64,000 nucleotides of DNA, from the NCBI RefSeq assembly GCF_010015585.1, contig NW_022985067.1, forward strand, positions 2,288,044 through 2,352,043, written 5' to 3'. Position numbers and translations under genes: made by a program. This document shows positions 32,754 through 45,710 of this stretch, piece by piece. Numbering within the stretch: the stretch's first letter is position 1; every line of letters starts with the position of its first letter. Below the pieces are notes generated by a model. The model saw nothing but the letters and a program-made list of their open reading frames with translations, was not told the DNA's origin and did not search any database. This DNA is from Eremomyces bilateralis CBS 781.70. Taxonomy: Eukaryota; Ascomycota; Dothideomycetes; Eremomycetales; Eremomycetaceae.

Positions 32754-34372
32754 TTATGAACCTTCAGCATTTTGCCACGCCTGGTACACCTCCTCCAAGG
32801 CCTCTGCAATAACATTCGCATCCCTCTCTTCGTCCGCCTGCCAATTCGACACCGCAATCCGCGACGCCGGCTGACCCTCCCACACGGTCCCCGAAACATA
32901 GATCTTCTTCCGCCGGTTGATCGCTTTCACCAGCGACGCATTCAGCACCTCGTCTTTCGCCCGGAACAGCACCACCATGTACGTGTGCTGATCGATGTGG
33001 TCTTGGTGCCAATCCGGGAGCAACTCATACCCCGGATGTTGGCGAATATAATGCGCGGTCCTTCTTGCCAGGCGGATTTGCTGCTGCAGAAACGTCCGGA
33101 AACCATCGCGGCCGTATGCGATTAAATTCGCGTACATTGGCAACGCACGGAATCGTCGAGAGTTCTCGATCCCGATGTTCAAAGGGGACGGGATGTCGGA
33201 CGCATCGGTTTGGAGGTAGGCGGCCCCGGCGTTCTGGAACACGTCCATGCCTTCGGCTTTCCGGGACAAGAAGATGCCACAGTCATAAGGCTACGAAGTG
33301 TTAACCCTCGCTCCAGGTTGAGTAAGCTGGATATGACTTACTACGTTCAGCAGCTTGTGTCCATCGCCAGTGATGGAATGGGCGTGTTCAAGGCCATCAC
33401 TCCCGTCGATGATGCTCTTGAACTCCCCGTTGGTGTCAGGGGCTAATATCCTTGCCATGAAGCCAAAGGCTACAGGAAGTCAGCTCGATTCGTCGCCTAT
33501 CAGTGATACCACTCACCCGCGTCAACATGGATCCATGCCTTATACCTCCTACACAACCCCGCCAGCCGCTCCATATCGCCCCTCCCGGCAGCGAAGAACC
33601 CCGTATTCACTTCTGAACAAGACACCGCAACAATCGAGCCCACTCCCGGTCTTTTGAGCTCTTCTTCCAGCTTCTCGAAATCGATCAAGTGCGGCCGATC
33701 GGACCGGTTCACGAGCGTCACTGAATCTCGTCCTAGCCCGACAATACTCGCCGCTTTCCCCAGCGACGAATGCGGCACGGTCGTCAAGACCTGGATCTCA
33801 TCCAGCCCGGCAGCGTTCATCGCTCGCACAAGCCCCATCTTCGCTACGGAAGTCGTCGTCCCTGCAGTCGCCTTGCCATGCCAGCGAACGACACCCTCCC
33901 GCCCACACGCGAGCCCCATCACATTACTCGCCGTCGCCCCCGTCGTGAACGTCCGATGCGCCCAGTCCCTCTCCTCCAAGTCGAGCAGCTGACATAGCAT
34001 CCGCAGCGCCCGGTCCTCGATCTCAGTGACGATGGATTCGTTGGGCAGATGGACCTGGACGGAGTTGTCGAAGGCCGAGACGACATTGTCGGCGACGGCG
34101 GCGATGGGGGTGCTGCCGCCGGTGACGAAACCGTAGTAGTGAGGGGAGAGGCTGGCGAGGTTGAGGCCTGGGATGACGGCGTGCTCGAGGTGGGAAACGG
34201 TGGCGGGGAAGCCGAGGCCGGTGGTGGGGAGGGTGGCGATGCGGTTGTTGCGGGTTTGGAGGAGAGATACTTCGCTTGGAAGTGTGTTGGTCTCCTCCTG
34301 TCGTCGAGTGTCATAATACGCCCTAGTCGCTGCATCGAGCTTGATGCTCTGCTCGAGGATGTTGTGTGCCAT
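32754..34372 (-). CDS. Group II PLP-dependent decarboxylase
   Basis: Three exons on the minus strand: 33517-34372, 33342-33469 and 32754-33290; 506 aa. This is the aromatic amino acid/glutamate decarboxylase fold. HYYGFVTGGSTP lies near residue 85, TFTTGATASNVMGL follows, and WIHVDAAFGF contains the PLP-N1 partner Asp284. HSITGDGHKLLNVPYDCG contains the Schiff-base Lys324; the next exon begins right after NV. The substrate cannot be told from sequence; tyrosine, tryptophan, DOPA or glutamate are candidates. No isolated signal peptide. It is divergent from a CaM kinase gene (653 bp between start codons). Confidence 0.92.
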
Positions 34373-35025
34373 TTTCTGTTCAATTCTTCGCTCTTTCTCT
34401 ATAATGATCCGACAATGCGGAATGAACCAGAGGAATTGTTTAATCTTGCATTGCAAATGGCGTGACAGAGGACTAAATGGAGTAGCATTGCTGTGGAGTC
34501 ATATGCCTGGTTATGTTACATACCTTAATGGCGCTGGTCTTCAACTAGCCTTTGAGAAGCGAAGCGCCCGATCAGTAAAGGGAGGGAGACTTAGACTTAC
34601 TATTCGAATATTACATCTCTCATATCTATAATTTTAGCTTTCTGAATGATCGAGATAGAACACGAAGAGGGGTGCAATATAAATTTAAGGACAAGATAGT
34701 TCCACACCGGAAGCTTAATGCGGACAAGGGGTGAGACAGGACGAAATACGCCGATTGGGATGCTTACTGACTTTGCATTCAATACATAAACCAGCCATTT
34801 AACTCAACAATTTCCCCTCCGCCATACAAGAGTCGGTCTACCAAGTTCAAAACCCCAATTGACCTCGAACTCCTAACCGCGGGTCCGGGATTCATTTCGT
34901 GGAACGAGACCAAACTCAGAGAGCCGAGACCCTTTCGACCACCACCGTACCGCGGGGCGCTTACTCCCACCCCACCCATACCCTGACGACCGCGATTCGG
35001 CACTTCGACAGCGTGATTCCTCACC
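34373..35025. promoter_or_regulatory. Divergent promoter region, PLP decarboxylase / CaM kinase
   Basis: A 650-bp spacer with an AT-rich middle (about 34600-34720). No supported ORF. Confidence 0.45.
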
Positions 35026-36375
35026 ATGTCCTGGGGGGATGACCGGAATGGCCAGGGGCCGATGAAATCGTCTCCGCAGGCGCAGATTCAACCGTGCCGA
35101 TACAAGACGGGGAAGACGCTGGGGGCGGGGTCGTATTCGGTGGTGAAAGAGTGCGTGCACATCGATACGGGACGATACTATGCGGCAAAGGTGATCAATA
35201 AGAGGTTGATGGCGGGGCGAGAACATATGGTAGGTTCGCTGCTACTCAGGAAGGATGGGGAATTGACCAGAGGCTAGGTGAGGAACGAGATTGCGGTGCT
35301 CAAACGCGTATCGATGGGCCACAGGAACATTTTGACGCTGGTGGATTACTTTGAGACGATGAACAACCGTATGGATGTCCTGAACTACTATAGAAATTTT
35401 TGCTGACAGTGCATGCGTAGTATATCTCGTAACAGATCTCGCGCTCGGAGGCGAGCTATTCGATCGCATCTGTCGGAAAGGAAGCTACTACGAATCGGAC
35501 GCCGCCGATCTGATGCGGGCAACCTTGTCGGCCGTCGCATACCTTCATGACCATGGGATCGTACATCGAGACCTGAAGCCGGAGAACTTACTCTTCCGAA
35601 CGCCCGAGGACAATGCAGATTTGCTAATTGCGGACTTTGGGCTTTCGCGGATCATGGACGAGGAGCAGTTCCATGTCCTGACCACCACGTGCGGTACACC
35701 TGGATATATGGCACCGGAAATCTTCATGAAGACCGGCCATGGAAAACCAGTGTAAGTTACCGCCTCCATAGCCAACTTTCAAGCCCCACTAACAACCCCA
35801 GCGATATCTGGGCCATCGGCGTCATCTCTTACTTCCTCCTCTGCGGCTACACCCCCTTCGACCGCGACTCCAACCTCGAAGAAATGCAAGCCATCCTCGC
35901 CGCCGACTTCTCCTTCGAGCCCATCGAGCACTGGCGCGGCGTTTCCGAGACCGCCCGCAGCTTCATCCGCCGCTGCCTCACCGTCGACCCCAGCAAACGC
36001 ATGACCGCGCAGGAGGCGCTCTCCCACCCATGGATCTCGGGCGACGCACGGCAAACGGACACGGACCTGCTGCCGGTGGTCAAGAAGAACTTCAATGCGC
36101 GGCGCACGCTGCACGCGGCGATCGACACGATCCGGGCAATCAATCAGCTACGGGCGGGCCAGGGGGCGGCGATGATGGACGGGGCGTTGAGCAAGGATCC
36201 GACGCCGGCGGCAAAGGTGCCGATGCCGCAGGAGGAGGAGGTGAATGCGGAGGAGGCGGTGATGGATAGTCGGGGGAATGCGCGGGGACAGACGGAGGAG
36301 ATGATTCGGGAGCAGGAGAGGAGGATTAGGGAGACGCAGGTGGGATTGTGGGGTCGGACGGGGGGAGGTACTTGA
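35026..36375 (+). CDS. cmk: Calcium/calmodulin-dependent protein kinase (CaMK I type)
   Basis: Four exons, 35026-35229, 35278-35368, 35421-35751 and 35802-36375; 399 aa. Kinase landmarks are in order: glycine loop GAGSYSVV, Lys55 in YYAAKVINK, catalytic loop HRDLKPEN, DFGLS, activation segment TTTCGTPGYMAPE with the Thr that a CaMKK phosphorylates, and DIWAIGVISYFLLCGYTPF. After the domain, KKNFNARRTLHAAIDTIRAI is a basic amphipathic autoinhibitory/calmodulin-binding helix. The tail is acidic and Glu-rich. Length and layout match Aspergillus CmkA/CmkB. It acts in cytosolic Ca2+ signalling. The final exon shifts from C-rich to G-rich codons. Confidence 0.95.
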
Positions 36376-37214
36376 GGATGGGGGGTGGCAGGATGATGAT
36401 TGGAATTAGCATTGGCAGTGGGATCATGGTTGATTGAGCGATGGAATTGGCTCGTTATGCATATGCGAAGCAATGTGGTGGGATAGGGAAATGGCTTTCA
36501 TCAGTTTCATGAGAATGGACAGTATTTATATGGCTTCAGTCGTGACGTCACCCGATATGTGATATATGTGATGCCCAACTTCCCGCAGATCGTATACAAG
36601 CAAATAATAATGATAATGATTGAAATGTGATATCACGTTAGGCTACCGACAGTTGAGATTCCAAGAACACGAATTAGTAGTAAAAATGAAGTCATGCACT
36701 ACCAAGCTCCGATCGATCTCACTTGTCACTTCAGCCTTCCCCAGCTTTCTCCAGCTCCACGATGACCTCTCTCCACTCTCCAGCTTGAGCTGTACATAAA
36801 CAGGTTCAACTGCAGACAGAAGATCATCCCAATTAACCTCCCTGTACACAACCTACCCCTCCACCATCTGTTCATCCCTCAGGTTTCATAACACCAACCA
36901 TCGGTTTGCATGTAAGATACCCGTTATCCGTATCAACCTGGTCCAACGACAGAGGCAGTGCACTTAACACAACCATCTCCCCCCAGCCATTAGCATCTTC
37001 ACCATGAAGCTGCCCGCGCCTTAGCGTTATATTCCAGGCTCTTATCACAGCCCTGATCACGGCCGATCAAGCCCTACGGACGGGCATAATAACTTCCCCT
37101 CTCGAGCTACTTCCATAAGTATTATTCGCCCCCAACTGACCACCTGCTTCCTGGACTCGTTGGTAATCGATGAAGTAAACAAAAGTGCCTCCCTCTCTCC
37201 CTCCCGACGACATC
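36376..37214. other. Intergenic, 0.84 kb
   Basis: CaM kinase 3' side and promoter of the DUF7730 gene. No ORF with recognisable content. Confidence 0.45.
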
Positions 37215-38417
37215 ATGGTCAGCCGCAGACTTAACCACCTCTCCCGCTATGAGGCCTTGCTACTGATAGCTACCTGCCCCATCTGGTGCCCGATCGCCTG
37301 CTTCATCATCCTGCTCGATCGAGACCCCCCCGCTGAAGCCATGGAAGATAAGCTGGAGCTGGTAAGGCAGAAGCGATGCGGGACACGGACGCCCAAGAAG
37401 CTTCCGCCGAGGAGGAAACGAGAGCTATCGCAGCCTCCACCTTTGCAGAGGGAGTATCTGAGCGAAGAGCAGGTTGACGAGCCCGTTCAGGTGGTCAATG
37501 AGAAGACTGGGGTAAAAGAGGAAGGAATCGAAGTGAAGTTAACTCAACTGGTATCCAAGATTCATCCCAAGAAAAAGCCGGATCTGGCGATGTCTAGCCA
37601 ACAGCAGTCCATGCTGCTCTCGAAGCTGCCAGCCGAGTTACGGGAGATGATCTGGAACGAGGTGATAGGAGACCATGTCCTGCACATCAACCACGACTGG
37701 CTTAAATCGACCAGAAGGTTCGAACCATTGCGCACGCGAGATAAGAAGCGACTGTTCTATGGCACCTGGCATGATCACGACTCCTTAAGATTCCCTGCCG
37801 GCTATCGCCAGCGTTTCTGGCTCCATGGATTTCTCTCCCTAAATGAGGTCATCTTATCCTTCAGCTCGGCACGGATCCTCTCACTCCCACTAACCTGCCG
37901 ACAAATGTAAGCTCTGATCCTCCCCATATCCTTCCGCCGCGGTTGGCTAACCACTCACAGCTACATGGAATGCATCCACCTCCTCTACCAACGCAACTTC
38001 TTCTCCTTCCGCCACCTCTTCCAACTCACCTACTTCAAATCCGCTGTTCTTCCCCACCGCCTCTCCCAAATCCGCTACCTCCGCCTCCAATGGCGCATTC
38101 CCGTCAACATCTTCCAAGACTATGTCCCTACCAAATGGCAGCGCCCCCCCTGGAACCGCCGCACCTGGGAGAAGGCCATCGACACCCTCGTCGCCATGAA
38201 GGGACTACGCGAGTTGATTGTCATCATCAGTTGCACATTCGACGACGAGGCATCCACGGGGGAGCTGTTGACGAGTTTGAGTCGCGTGCGGTTGGGCGAG
38301 AGGGGGAAGTATACGGTGGGTGTGTCGTGGAAGGAAAACGCTATGGATCGGCATCTGCTGTATCACGGTCTCCCGTTCAGGCTGGTGAGAAAGGGGGATG
38401 CGGACTGGGATGCGTGA
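37215..38417 (+). CDS. DUF7730-type fungal protein with N-terminal membrane anchor
   Basis: Two exons, 37215-37906 and 37961-38417; 382 aa. A single hydrophobic segment near the start (ALLLIATCPIWCPIACFIIL, about 14-33) could be a membrane anchor and is rich in Cys. A charged linker follows. At about 140 comes LLSKLPAELREMIWNEVIG, the opening helix typical of fungal 2EXR/DUF7730 F-box-like proteins, then LPLTCRQI YMECIHLLYQ across the splice site and IRYLRLQW. Function unknown; families with this opening often act as adaptor-like scaffolds. Exon 2 shows C-rich to G-rich codon drift. Confidence 0.8.
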
Positions 38418-38828
38418 AGGGCTGGGATCGATAGGTGGTCGTTCGGCTGGGTAGATGCTTGGGAATGGATGCGCATGGTCGTATCAGAAGCATATAGTCC
38501 TGATCATGGTACACAATCATCAGATGCGGGGCAATGAACAGTGCCAACGCCTTGGTTTGGCGGCTCAGTCGTCTTTGAGGTTCGGCGTTTCGCGTCACTG
38601 ATATCAGAAGGCTAAGGCCTAGAGATGCCCTAGATGCGATATGGTCCTGGGCAATAGTAGGTCGAAGTAAAGGCAAGCGATGGAAAACAGCAGTGAATTC
38701 ATGAAACTTCTCTAATCAATCTGCATGTTCCAAACTAGCTCCTAGTTTACGGGAAGTGGAAATATCGTGACACTGCTTGCCGGCGCGGTTCATTCTAGTG
38801 GTATGTGGCATTTCCCGTATTGCCGTTC

Positions 38829-38858
38829 AGATCGCTCCAGATCGCTCCAGATCGCTCC
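38829..38858. repeat. Perfect 10-bp tandem repeat, three copies
   Basis: The unit agatcgctcc is repeated exactly three times. It lies 51 bp beyond the stop codon of the minus-strand gene at 38909-39484, probably in its 3' UTR. The 490-bp spacer 38418-38908 holds nothing else. Confidence 0.8.
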
Positions 38859-38908
38859 TCTGTCACGATCTATGTATCCAGCTCCGACGATCTAACGCCC
38901 ATCTTCCC

Positions 38909-39484
38909 TTAAACTCTAATAAACTCCCACGTCATCCCCCCCTCCTCCCCCTCCCCTACCTTCTCCAATCTTTCAATCCCATTCTCCACCTTCATCCCCA
39001 CGTACCACAAACCCCCATCATGCTCCGCCAGCAACACAAACCCCCCATCTGGCCTCACCTTCACCTTAAACCCCTCCCACACCCCCTGCCACTCCGCTGC
39101 GCACCGCAGGAAATAACCCTCATCATGCCCCAGAAACCACCCGCTCACCTCATTCCGAAACCCCAGCCACCCTTTCGTCTCCACGCACGTCCAGTGGAAC
39201 GACCGGTCGCTCTTGTCCGGGGGCGAGAGGAGCGGCTCGCCATCGATGAGGGTGAGTGCGTGGCCAGAGTCGGCGTCGCGGATGAGGAAGGTGGCGTTGG
39301 GGTGGGGGCCGAGGTGCCTGCTGTGGGTGACGCGACCCATGTGGTCAATGTCGGCGAGGCGGTCGATGTCGGCGAGGCGGTCGGTGGGGGAGGAGGGAGG
39401 GGGGCGGGCGCCGAAGGAGGTGGGGTTGATGATTTCGGGTTTAGGGATGGGGGAAGGAGAGAGGGCGGTTTGGGTGAGGTCCAT
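38909..39484 (-). CDS. Orphan protein, possible beta-trefoil or lipocalin-like fold
   Basis: Single-exon ORF of 191 aa. Family not recognised. Residues about 60-190 alternate aromatic and charged residues in a beta-rich pattern (FLIRDADSGHALTLIDG, FHWTCVETKGWLGFRN, GFVLLAEHDGGLWYVG), reminiscent of fascin/ricin-type beta-trefoils. This is only an impression. A Pro-rich N-terminus precedes an exact repeat of six residues (RLADID twice) caused by an 18-bp duplication at 39345-39380. There is no signal peptide or TM. Strong C-to-G codon drift from 5' to 3' supports real coding. Confidence 0.65.
   Translation of the reverse strand: MDLTQTALSPSPIPKPEIINPTSFGARPPPSSPTDRLADIDRLADIDHMGRVTHSRHLGPHPNATFLIRDADSGHALTLIDGEPLLSPPDKSDRSFHWTCVETKGWLGFRNEVSGWFLGHDEGYFLRCAAEWQGVWEGFKVKVRPDGGFVLLAEHDGGLWYVGMKVENGIERLEKVGEGEEGGMTWEFIRV
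39345..39380. repeat. 18-bp in-frame tandem duplication inside a CDS
   Basis: Two adjacent 18-bp units (39345-39362 and 39363-39380) differ at one base. They encode the doubled hexapeptide RLADID in the 38909-39484 gene. Confidence 0.8.
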
Positions 39485-40666
39485 GGTGGTGGGGGGGTTT
39501 TATAGAGATGTTGAGCGGGTTCGGGGTGGAAGATAGGCTGAATTGTTGAGAGTAGTCGACTGAGGAGTGCACATCGGATTATCCAGGCTCGTTTCTTTGG
39601 TGATCATGCATTCCATCGCAAGTATATGAATGCGTTGTTTGAATCAAAGACACGAGGGACCATTTGACGCCGGCTTCTGTGTATTCAGTCATCTGACAAG
39701 CCTTCCCATACGATGATATCCATATCCATATCAGGATTGTATTCTAACCCGTTGATTAGTGCAGAATGAATGAAATTCAGATAGCGACTGGTTAATCATC
39801 AGGGAATTCGAGAACGCGAAAAGTCTGATTGGCAGTGTTCTGTCTGCGAAATATCGAATGATCTCATAATTGATCATGGTGAGTTTCGGTCATCGCTTTT
39901 TCAGGGATTATGGATATGGTCCAAGAACATCTCCGAGATCATGCGGAAAGATTACCTTACGGTAACTAGTTATCAACAAAACGAAGAGCCGCTCTACTTG
40001 GTGAACTACAACGTTGGAATTCCTAGGCCGGTTATTATTAGCGGTGCTGAGATTATGGATCAGTGGAGAAGTTCCGACGATTCAATGTATCGCGGTCACC
40101 CCCCACCTACGCTACGTGAGAAGTCATTTCGAACTCGCATCCTATGCTCAGGTTAAATGCGATGGAGTGAGGCTAATTCTCTAAAGTATCTTGTTAACCT
40201 AAAGCCAGAGCCGATTATTTGGAGGAACAGAAAGTACTAGTGAGAGTTCAAAAATCAACACGTCCTATAGGGGAGAGAAGTGCTGAGGAATGGGAACAAT
40301 CCAAGCACTTGTCCGGGCTGTGCTCGTCTGCGTACGCTGATGAACCTACAAGAGACGCGCATGGAGAAGGGAATACCCAAGGGGTATCGAAATGAGGGAA
40401 AAGACCTTGATTTTGCTGGAAGTCCTTCCCTGTCCATCTCTAATATACAATGTTGTCTTCCATCCCTCCAGGGGTATCATTTCCTAAACACGGAAGAGAC
40501 GGTCCAGAGTTCCCTTCCCTTCACAACTACCAAAAGCAGCAACTTCGGTTCCTGGGAACCCCATGGCGGGCCGTCTTTCCATGACCAAACTGCAATTTCA
40601 TAATCATACACGCTGAAGCAAAGGGGTGGGTTCGTATCGGTGGAAGTAGCGCAAATGAGAAGGCGT
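39485..40666. other. Intergenic, 1.2 kb
   Basis: Promoter of the minus-strand orphan gene on the left and the ubp2 3' region on the right. Short ORFs (39941-40156, 40280-40603) have no recognisable content. Confidence 0.45.
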
Positions 40667-43600
40667 CTAGAAAAACTCCGGCGCTTCCACCGGCTTCGCT
40701 CGATCGATCGAGTGGATGCTGGCAAGATCATCGCCCATGTCCATCGTGTCATCGCTCGATAGGCCATGTTCGTTGTCGGAGGTGACCAGGTCCTGCAAGA
40801 GCTTTTGCGGAGCCAGCGTCAGTGGTGCACCGAATTGTTAACGGTTGTTGTCGAAATTTGGCGGATAGGAGCGTGAGCGACCTGGGGATGGGCGCTGCGT
40901 CGCGAAGGGAATTTTAGAGAGTACAAAAGGAAAGGTCGAGCTGAGGACATTGAGTTCTGAAATAATCGCGAGCCAGCGCGTCCATATGAAAGGTAGGAAA
41001 CGGTAGACTCGGAGTTGTTGTTGGTAGTTTATTGAGGTCGGCGTTTGCTCCTTACCTCCTCGTCATCGTATTCGTCATTCAACATCGTCATTCCGTATTT
41101 ATGGATGATGTCGGAGCTCTCACTATCCATCGTCCCCGCTCTGGAGAGGTCTTTCATCTCGATATCGCTACGGATTTCTGGAATGTCTCGGTCAGCGAGA
41201 CGACTAGTCTTCTCAACCGACTGACGGGGCGGATCCAACATCTGTGTATCTCGTCCGTCATCCTTGACCCACTTCGGAATTCCACCCTCGCGCTCCGGAG
41301 ATGAATTGGAAGGACTGGGATAGACAGGAGCAGTCTTATCGAGAGTTGGCTGCTCGGTAACAATCTCAGGTTCGGGAATGTCGCGATAGAGCGGTTGGGT
41401 GTGGCTGAAGATATTCTCCTCCCGGACGTAGACGATGTGGTAGGGCGTCGCGGGGTGTTGCTCCTCCTGGTCGAAAACTTCCTTCTTCCAATCCGCAATC
41501 TCACGGACGCTCTCGTCGTTATATTTTCGCCAGCAGGCGTTGGCATCGTCGAGACCTCGGGAGAAGTCGCGGATATTGATCCAGTAGTGCCCGCCATGGG
41601 CTCCACCTCGGTGCATGAAGACAGCAAAGAGACGATATTTGTGTTGTTTGTATGTCTCGTCATCGAACAATTGCTCCAGGCGATTCTCGGCAGCCTTGAT
41701 ACCCTCATCGATTCCATTCTTGTCCTTGCCGAACTCGAGGGCGGTCTGCGTCAGCTTCTGCGAGAGAGCCATTGCTCCTGACGGTATAGACGTAGAGTTG
41801 GATCTCGCTCTCTTCAACGCTGGTGGAGATTCCGTCTGCTCGGCGGTGCTTCTGCGCTTGGCTGCATTGTCATCGTTCACCTTGACGCTGTCAGTAACGG
41901 TGTCAATTGCGATATTGGTAGGGCCAGATAATTCTTCTGCTTCAAAATATTCGGCGAGTGTGGTGAGGGCATCGGGGAGGGTTTTGAGTGACTCTACGCT
42001 CTCTTGGGCCTTGGCCGTTTCCTTGAGTTCTTCAATCTCGTTGCGAAGCTTCCATGACTGTTCGCGCTTCCTCAAGAGGTCTTGATCGTCCGATGCAATG
42101 TAACGGTCCAAGTAGAGCGTGTCGACCAGTTCCAACTTGTGTTCAATTTTCTCGGCCCGGTTCGTCTCGTAGTTCATCACGGCGCGAGCAACCGACACTT
42201 GAAAGAACGGAGAGGGGTCGTCGATGGCTGCATATCGAGTATACATGACTCGAGTGTGCGAGGGGTCGTGCACGGGTTCAAGACCAAATTCGCCATCCAG
42301 CACGTCGTAGATATGCCGGGGACCTTCGTGGAGGTATGCAGTGATTTCAGTCTGGAGCTGGGAATGGTATGCTTTCATTTCGCCAGGTTTGAAGTTCAAC
42401 ATCTTCCAGTAGAAGAGATCCTGGATTGGGTCGCCTGGCTTCTCGAACCCTTGACCGCTCCTTTGCTTGATGGCCCACTGGACTTTGAGATTGATGAATC
42501 CCATCACTTCATTGACGTCTTGCTGCTGGGAGGCGGCCTCTGCTTCATGGAACCTCTCCTCGTCAGCGTTGGGGCGAGGTGGGATGGGTGGAGGTCGATT
42601 GGGTTTGGGAGGAGCTGCTTCGGTTCTTGTGGTTTTGGGATCGGTTTGTGTTTCGTCAGGAGACTCTTTTCCAGTGGTTGAGCCTTCAGCTGCATTGGAT
42701 TTTTGTTGGTCGTTGGTTTCGACCAGCGAGGTCGTCTTCTTCGCCACCGAGCCACTAGCGTTCTCTGGTTTGGTCTGTCTATCACCCTCCATCCCAACAG
42801 CCTTGTGTTGTTCATCGGGTTTTTCTTGTTCAGCCTCTTCTGCCAGGAGGGCTTCAAGCGTTGCTCCACCCTTCTCTCCCGCCTTCGACTTGGGGCTTGC
42901 TTCAGGGAGATCCACATCCATGGCATCGGTATGACGAGGTGCTTTGTCTGACTCGCCAATCAGAGTGTCCTGGTCGCTTTCCTCTTGTGTTGCCGGGATG
43001 GTAAGACGGCGCATGAGAGTCGGCGATTGCGGGAGACTAGGGCCTTGAACGGCGAGCCCATCGATTACCCCAAGTCCCACCGGGTGTGCCACGCCGCTGA
43101 GAGTTGACCGACGGCGCATTGCCGGACTGCTGGGATGATTGTACTGGGCGCCGGTGAGCAACGTGAGAATCGCAAGGTTTCGTGACGGTTCCACCACTCT
43201 GACTTGGGAGGTAGACATCTCCATGAAGAGCTTTTTCAACTCCTTAACGAACGCTCGGCCAAGAGCGACCTCGTTGCTTCCGTACATAGTGCCGTTGATC
43301 AATTTACCATTTACATTATCGTCCACGTTTCCAGGGAATGTCAGGATAACATCTCTGAAAGGTCGAATGGAGTACAAAAACTGCAGGACGCTTGCCAGGT
43401 AGCAGGTATTGCCGATATTCCTCAAGCCCACGGGATGATCCTTCGGATCGCTTTCGGGGGAGTGTGATTGCAGGTAAGAATACCTTCGCCCACTCGGGAA
43501 TTTTCGCGCAATGTGTCGGACCAACGATTTGCGGTGGCGCTCGATCTCGTTCCAGTTGAATGGGTTGTCTTGCTGATGGGTGAGTGCATACATATCGATC

Positions 43601-45710
43601 ATTTCCGGATCGATGTACCCGTCACGTTCCTTGATATTGAAGAAGTTGAAGGCTTGGGTGACATCGTCATCGTCGATCTCGGCCGTGACGAATGCCATGA
43701 GGGCATCGGAGTGTCGCCGCTCTGCTATGATTTTGAGAGCATGTCGGGCGCGGGTTACCTCTCGATCAGCTTCCCCCTTGCGGTCCTTTCGTATTGTTAG
43801 TTCAAGAACAATCAAAATCACGTGGGTGTTTTACGCATATCGTGAGTAGAGGATTATGTGCATTGTTCGCGGCGAAATAGCCAGAAGGTTGGAAGAATAA
43901 TCAGGAATATGACTTACCTCACTGCTATCTCTGGTCTTCACCTTGGTTTGATACGCCACCTGAATAAACTCATCGCTATAGGAATCATCAGCCTCTAAAA
44001 ACCGAAGGCAGGCTTCGTAGGTATCCAACAACTCTAAACACCGTGAGCAACAACCTAAGCACAAAGGACTAAAACACATACCATCCGAACTGTCAGAGAG
44101 GCATTGAAGGTCAAAGACATGGGCAAGGATCTTTCTCATCTCCCTCATATCCATCCTGGTCCTTTCACCAACGTCTTGGTAGCGAACGTTGTAGTGATTG
44201 AGGATTTGTTCTCCCGTGAGGGTGGGGCCTTTCTGAGGATCGATACCGAGACAACGAAAAGCGTTGTCGATAGTCTTGCGATCATATACCCCTCGTGAGT
44301 CTGCGAGTGCCACCTCCACGGAAAGGGCTTCACTTCCACGACCTTGGGCAATTCCCCGTAAACAATCAAGGTAATAAGCGTGGTCGAGTTTGTCAAAGAA
44401 TGACTGCGTTTTCCATGCGAAAAGAATCAAGTTGTCAGAGAAGTCGGCGACGGCACCGAGTGAAGCGTAATGTCTAGGTGAAGTGTAAGCGACACATGCG
44501 ATGTAAACGAACCCCTAAGTGCGGAAACTCACGGATGGTCTTCCTCGTCGGATCGTGTTGAACGTGTTGCCCTCGCCCCTGGCTTTTTCTCGTCTGAACA
44601 AACGTTAGAACGCACACAGCGTTGAGGGTATGCCAACGATTACTCACATCCTGCACAGCTCAGAATGCTCTCTATACTAGAGACTGCATTGACCTTTGTG
44701 ACAAGCGGATAAATCTCCATTCTTGACGCAACCTCTTCCCTTTCATGAGGTTTACAGTCCCAAAGAACAATGCCGAGTTCCTGATAGACATCCTGCAGGT
44801 ATGTACGCTTGTCCGGTCTTCTCCATACATCCTCACTGTCAGTAGGAATCGGTGGGATCCACCTCCCAAGCCCATCCGGATGGTCTTCTGCCGTGGGGGT
44901 AAACCCAAGTCGATGCAGGAATGTCTGAGTATCCGTTCCAAACAAGGCCAAGAACGTCTTATGGGTGAACGGGATTGTCCTCGGCAACCAGTCCGGATTT
45001 AGAGCATTGCCAATATACACCCGAAGGGTGGCAAGAACCATAGCTGGGATCGGTTGTGGTTTTACATCTCTATGCTCCTTCAGAACGGCCCGATGTCTTG
45101 CGTCTAGCCGATCTCCGTCCATGAGGAGCCGATAATCCTCAGGCAGAATTGCTGGTGGACGGGACAACACCTTCAGAACCATTTGGCACTGCTCGAACTG
45201 GCATATAAAGTCGAAAGTCGAGGAGGACGGCGTTCTCGGATCCGCAGTGAGGTCGGTGGGATCAATATATTCCCCATGCGATATGCCACGGCAAGCGAAA
45301 TGGTGCAACGGCTCCCCTTTCCCAGTCCCACATGGCTGTCCTACACCTTGACGTTTATGCTGGACAAACAAGTCAAAATGGTATCTGCACCGAGAACATA
45401 TCGTCGCGACCTTCAGTCTGGTGCCTTCCTCCCATGCGACCGTATCTGTGTTTGGCAGGACGCTTTCATCCGCTTTGAGGATGAGAATATGGGAACAGCT
45501 CCCCTGAGGGATCGCTGGTTTCCGAGTACTCGCCTGGGGATCGAATCGGTGGGGCAAAGAAGCCAAAATATTCCGCTCGGCTCGCTCCTCCAACCTTGGA
45601 TCATAACGGAGAAGATCTTCGAGTATCCGGGGGGAAGTCTTTCCCGCTGTGAGAACATGAGTATATGCGGCCCTGTGGATTGTTTTTTAGATTCGCCTAC
45701 CGGTACTCAT
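40667..45710 (-). CDS. ubp2: UBP2, ubiquitin-specific protease
   Basis: Seven exons on the minus strand: a 10-nt first exon 45701-45710 (MSTA start), then 44648-45646, 44533-44593, 44082-44473, 43918-44033, 41056-43785 and 40667-40792. They sum to 4434 nt, giving 1477 aa. The start of the fifth intron's 3' exon could also be 43776. The N-terminal 500 residues hold the UBP2-specific region (RILEDLLRYDPRLEER, CSRCRYHFDL). The USP Cys box is GLRNIGNTCYLASVLQFL (Cys654). The His box is GGAHGGHYWINI (His1259), with WRKYND following. Long Pro/Glu/Lys-rich insertions separate the two boxes. The last exon adds an acidic tail (SSDDTMDMGDDLASIHS). In yeast Ubp2 works with Rsp5 and Rup1, trimming K63-linked chains in membrane-protein sorting. 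Confidence 0.94.

Noticed and set aside
33291-33516. Apparent frameshift in the PLP decarboxylase
   Set aside because: On rereading the sequence base by base, the exons 33517-34372, 33342-33469 and 32754-33290 join in phase with all catalytic motifs. The gene is intact.
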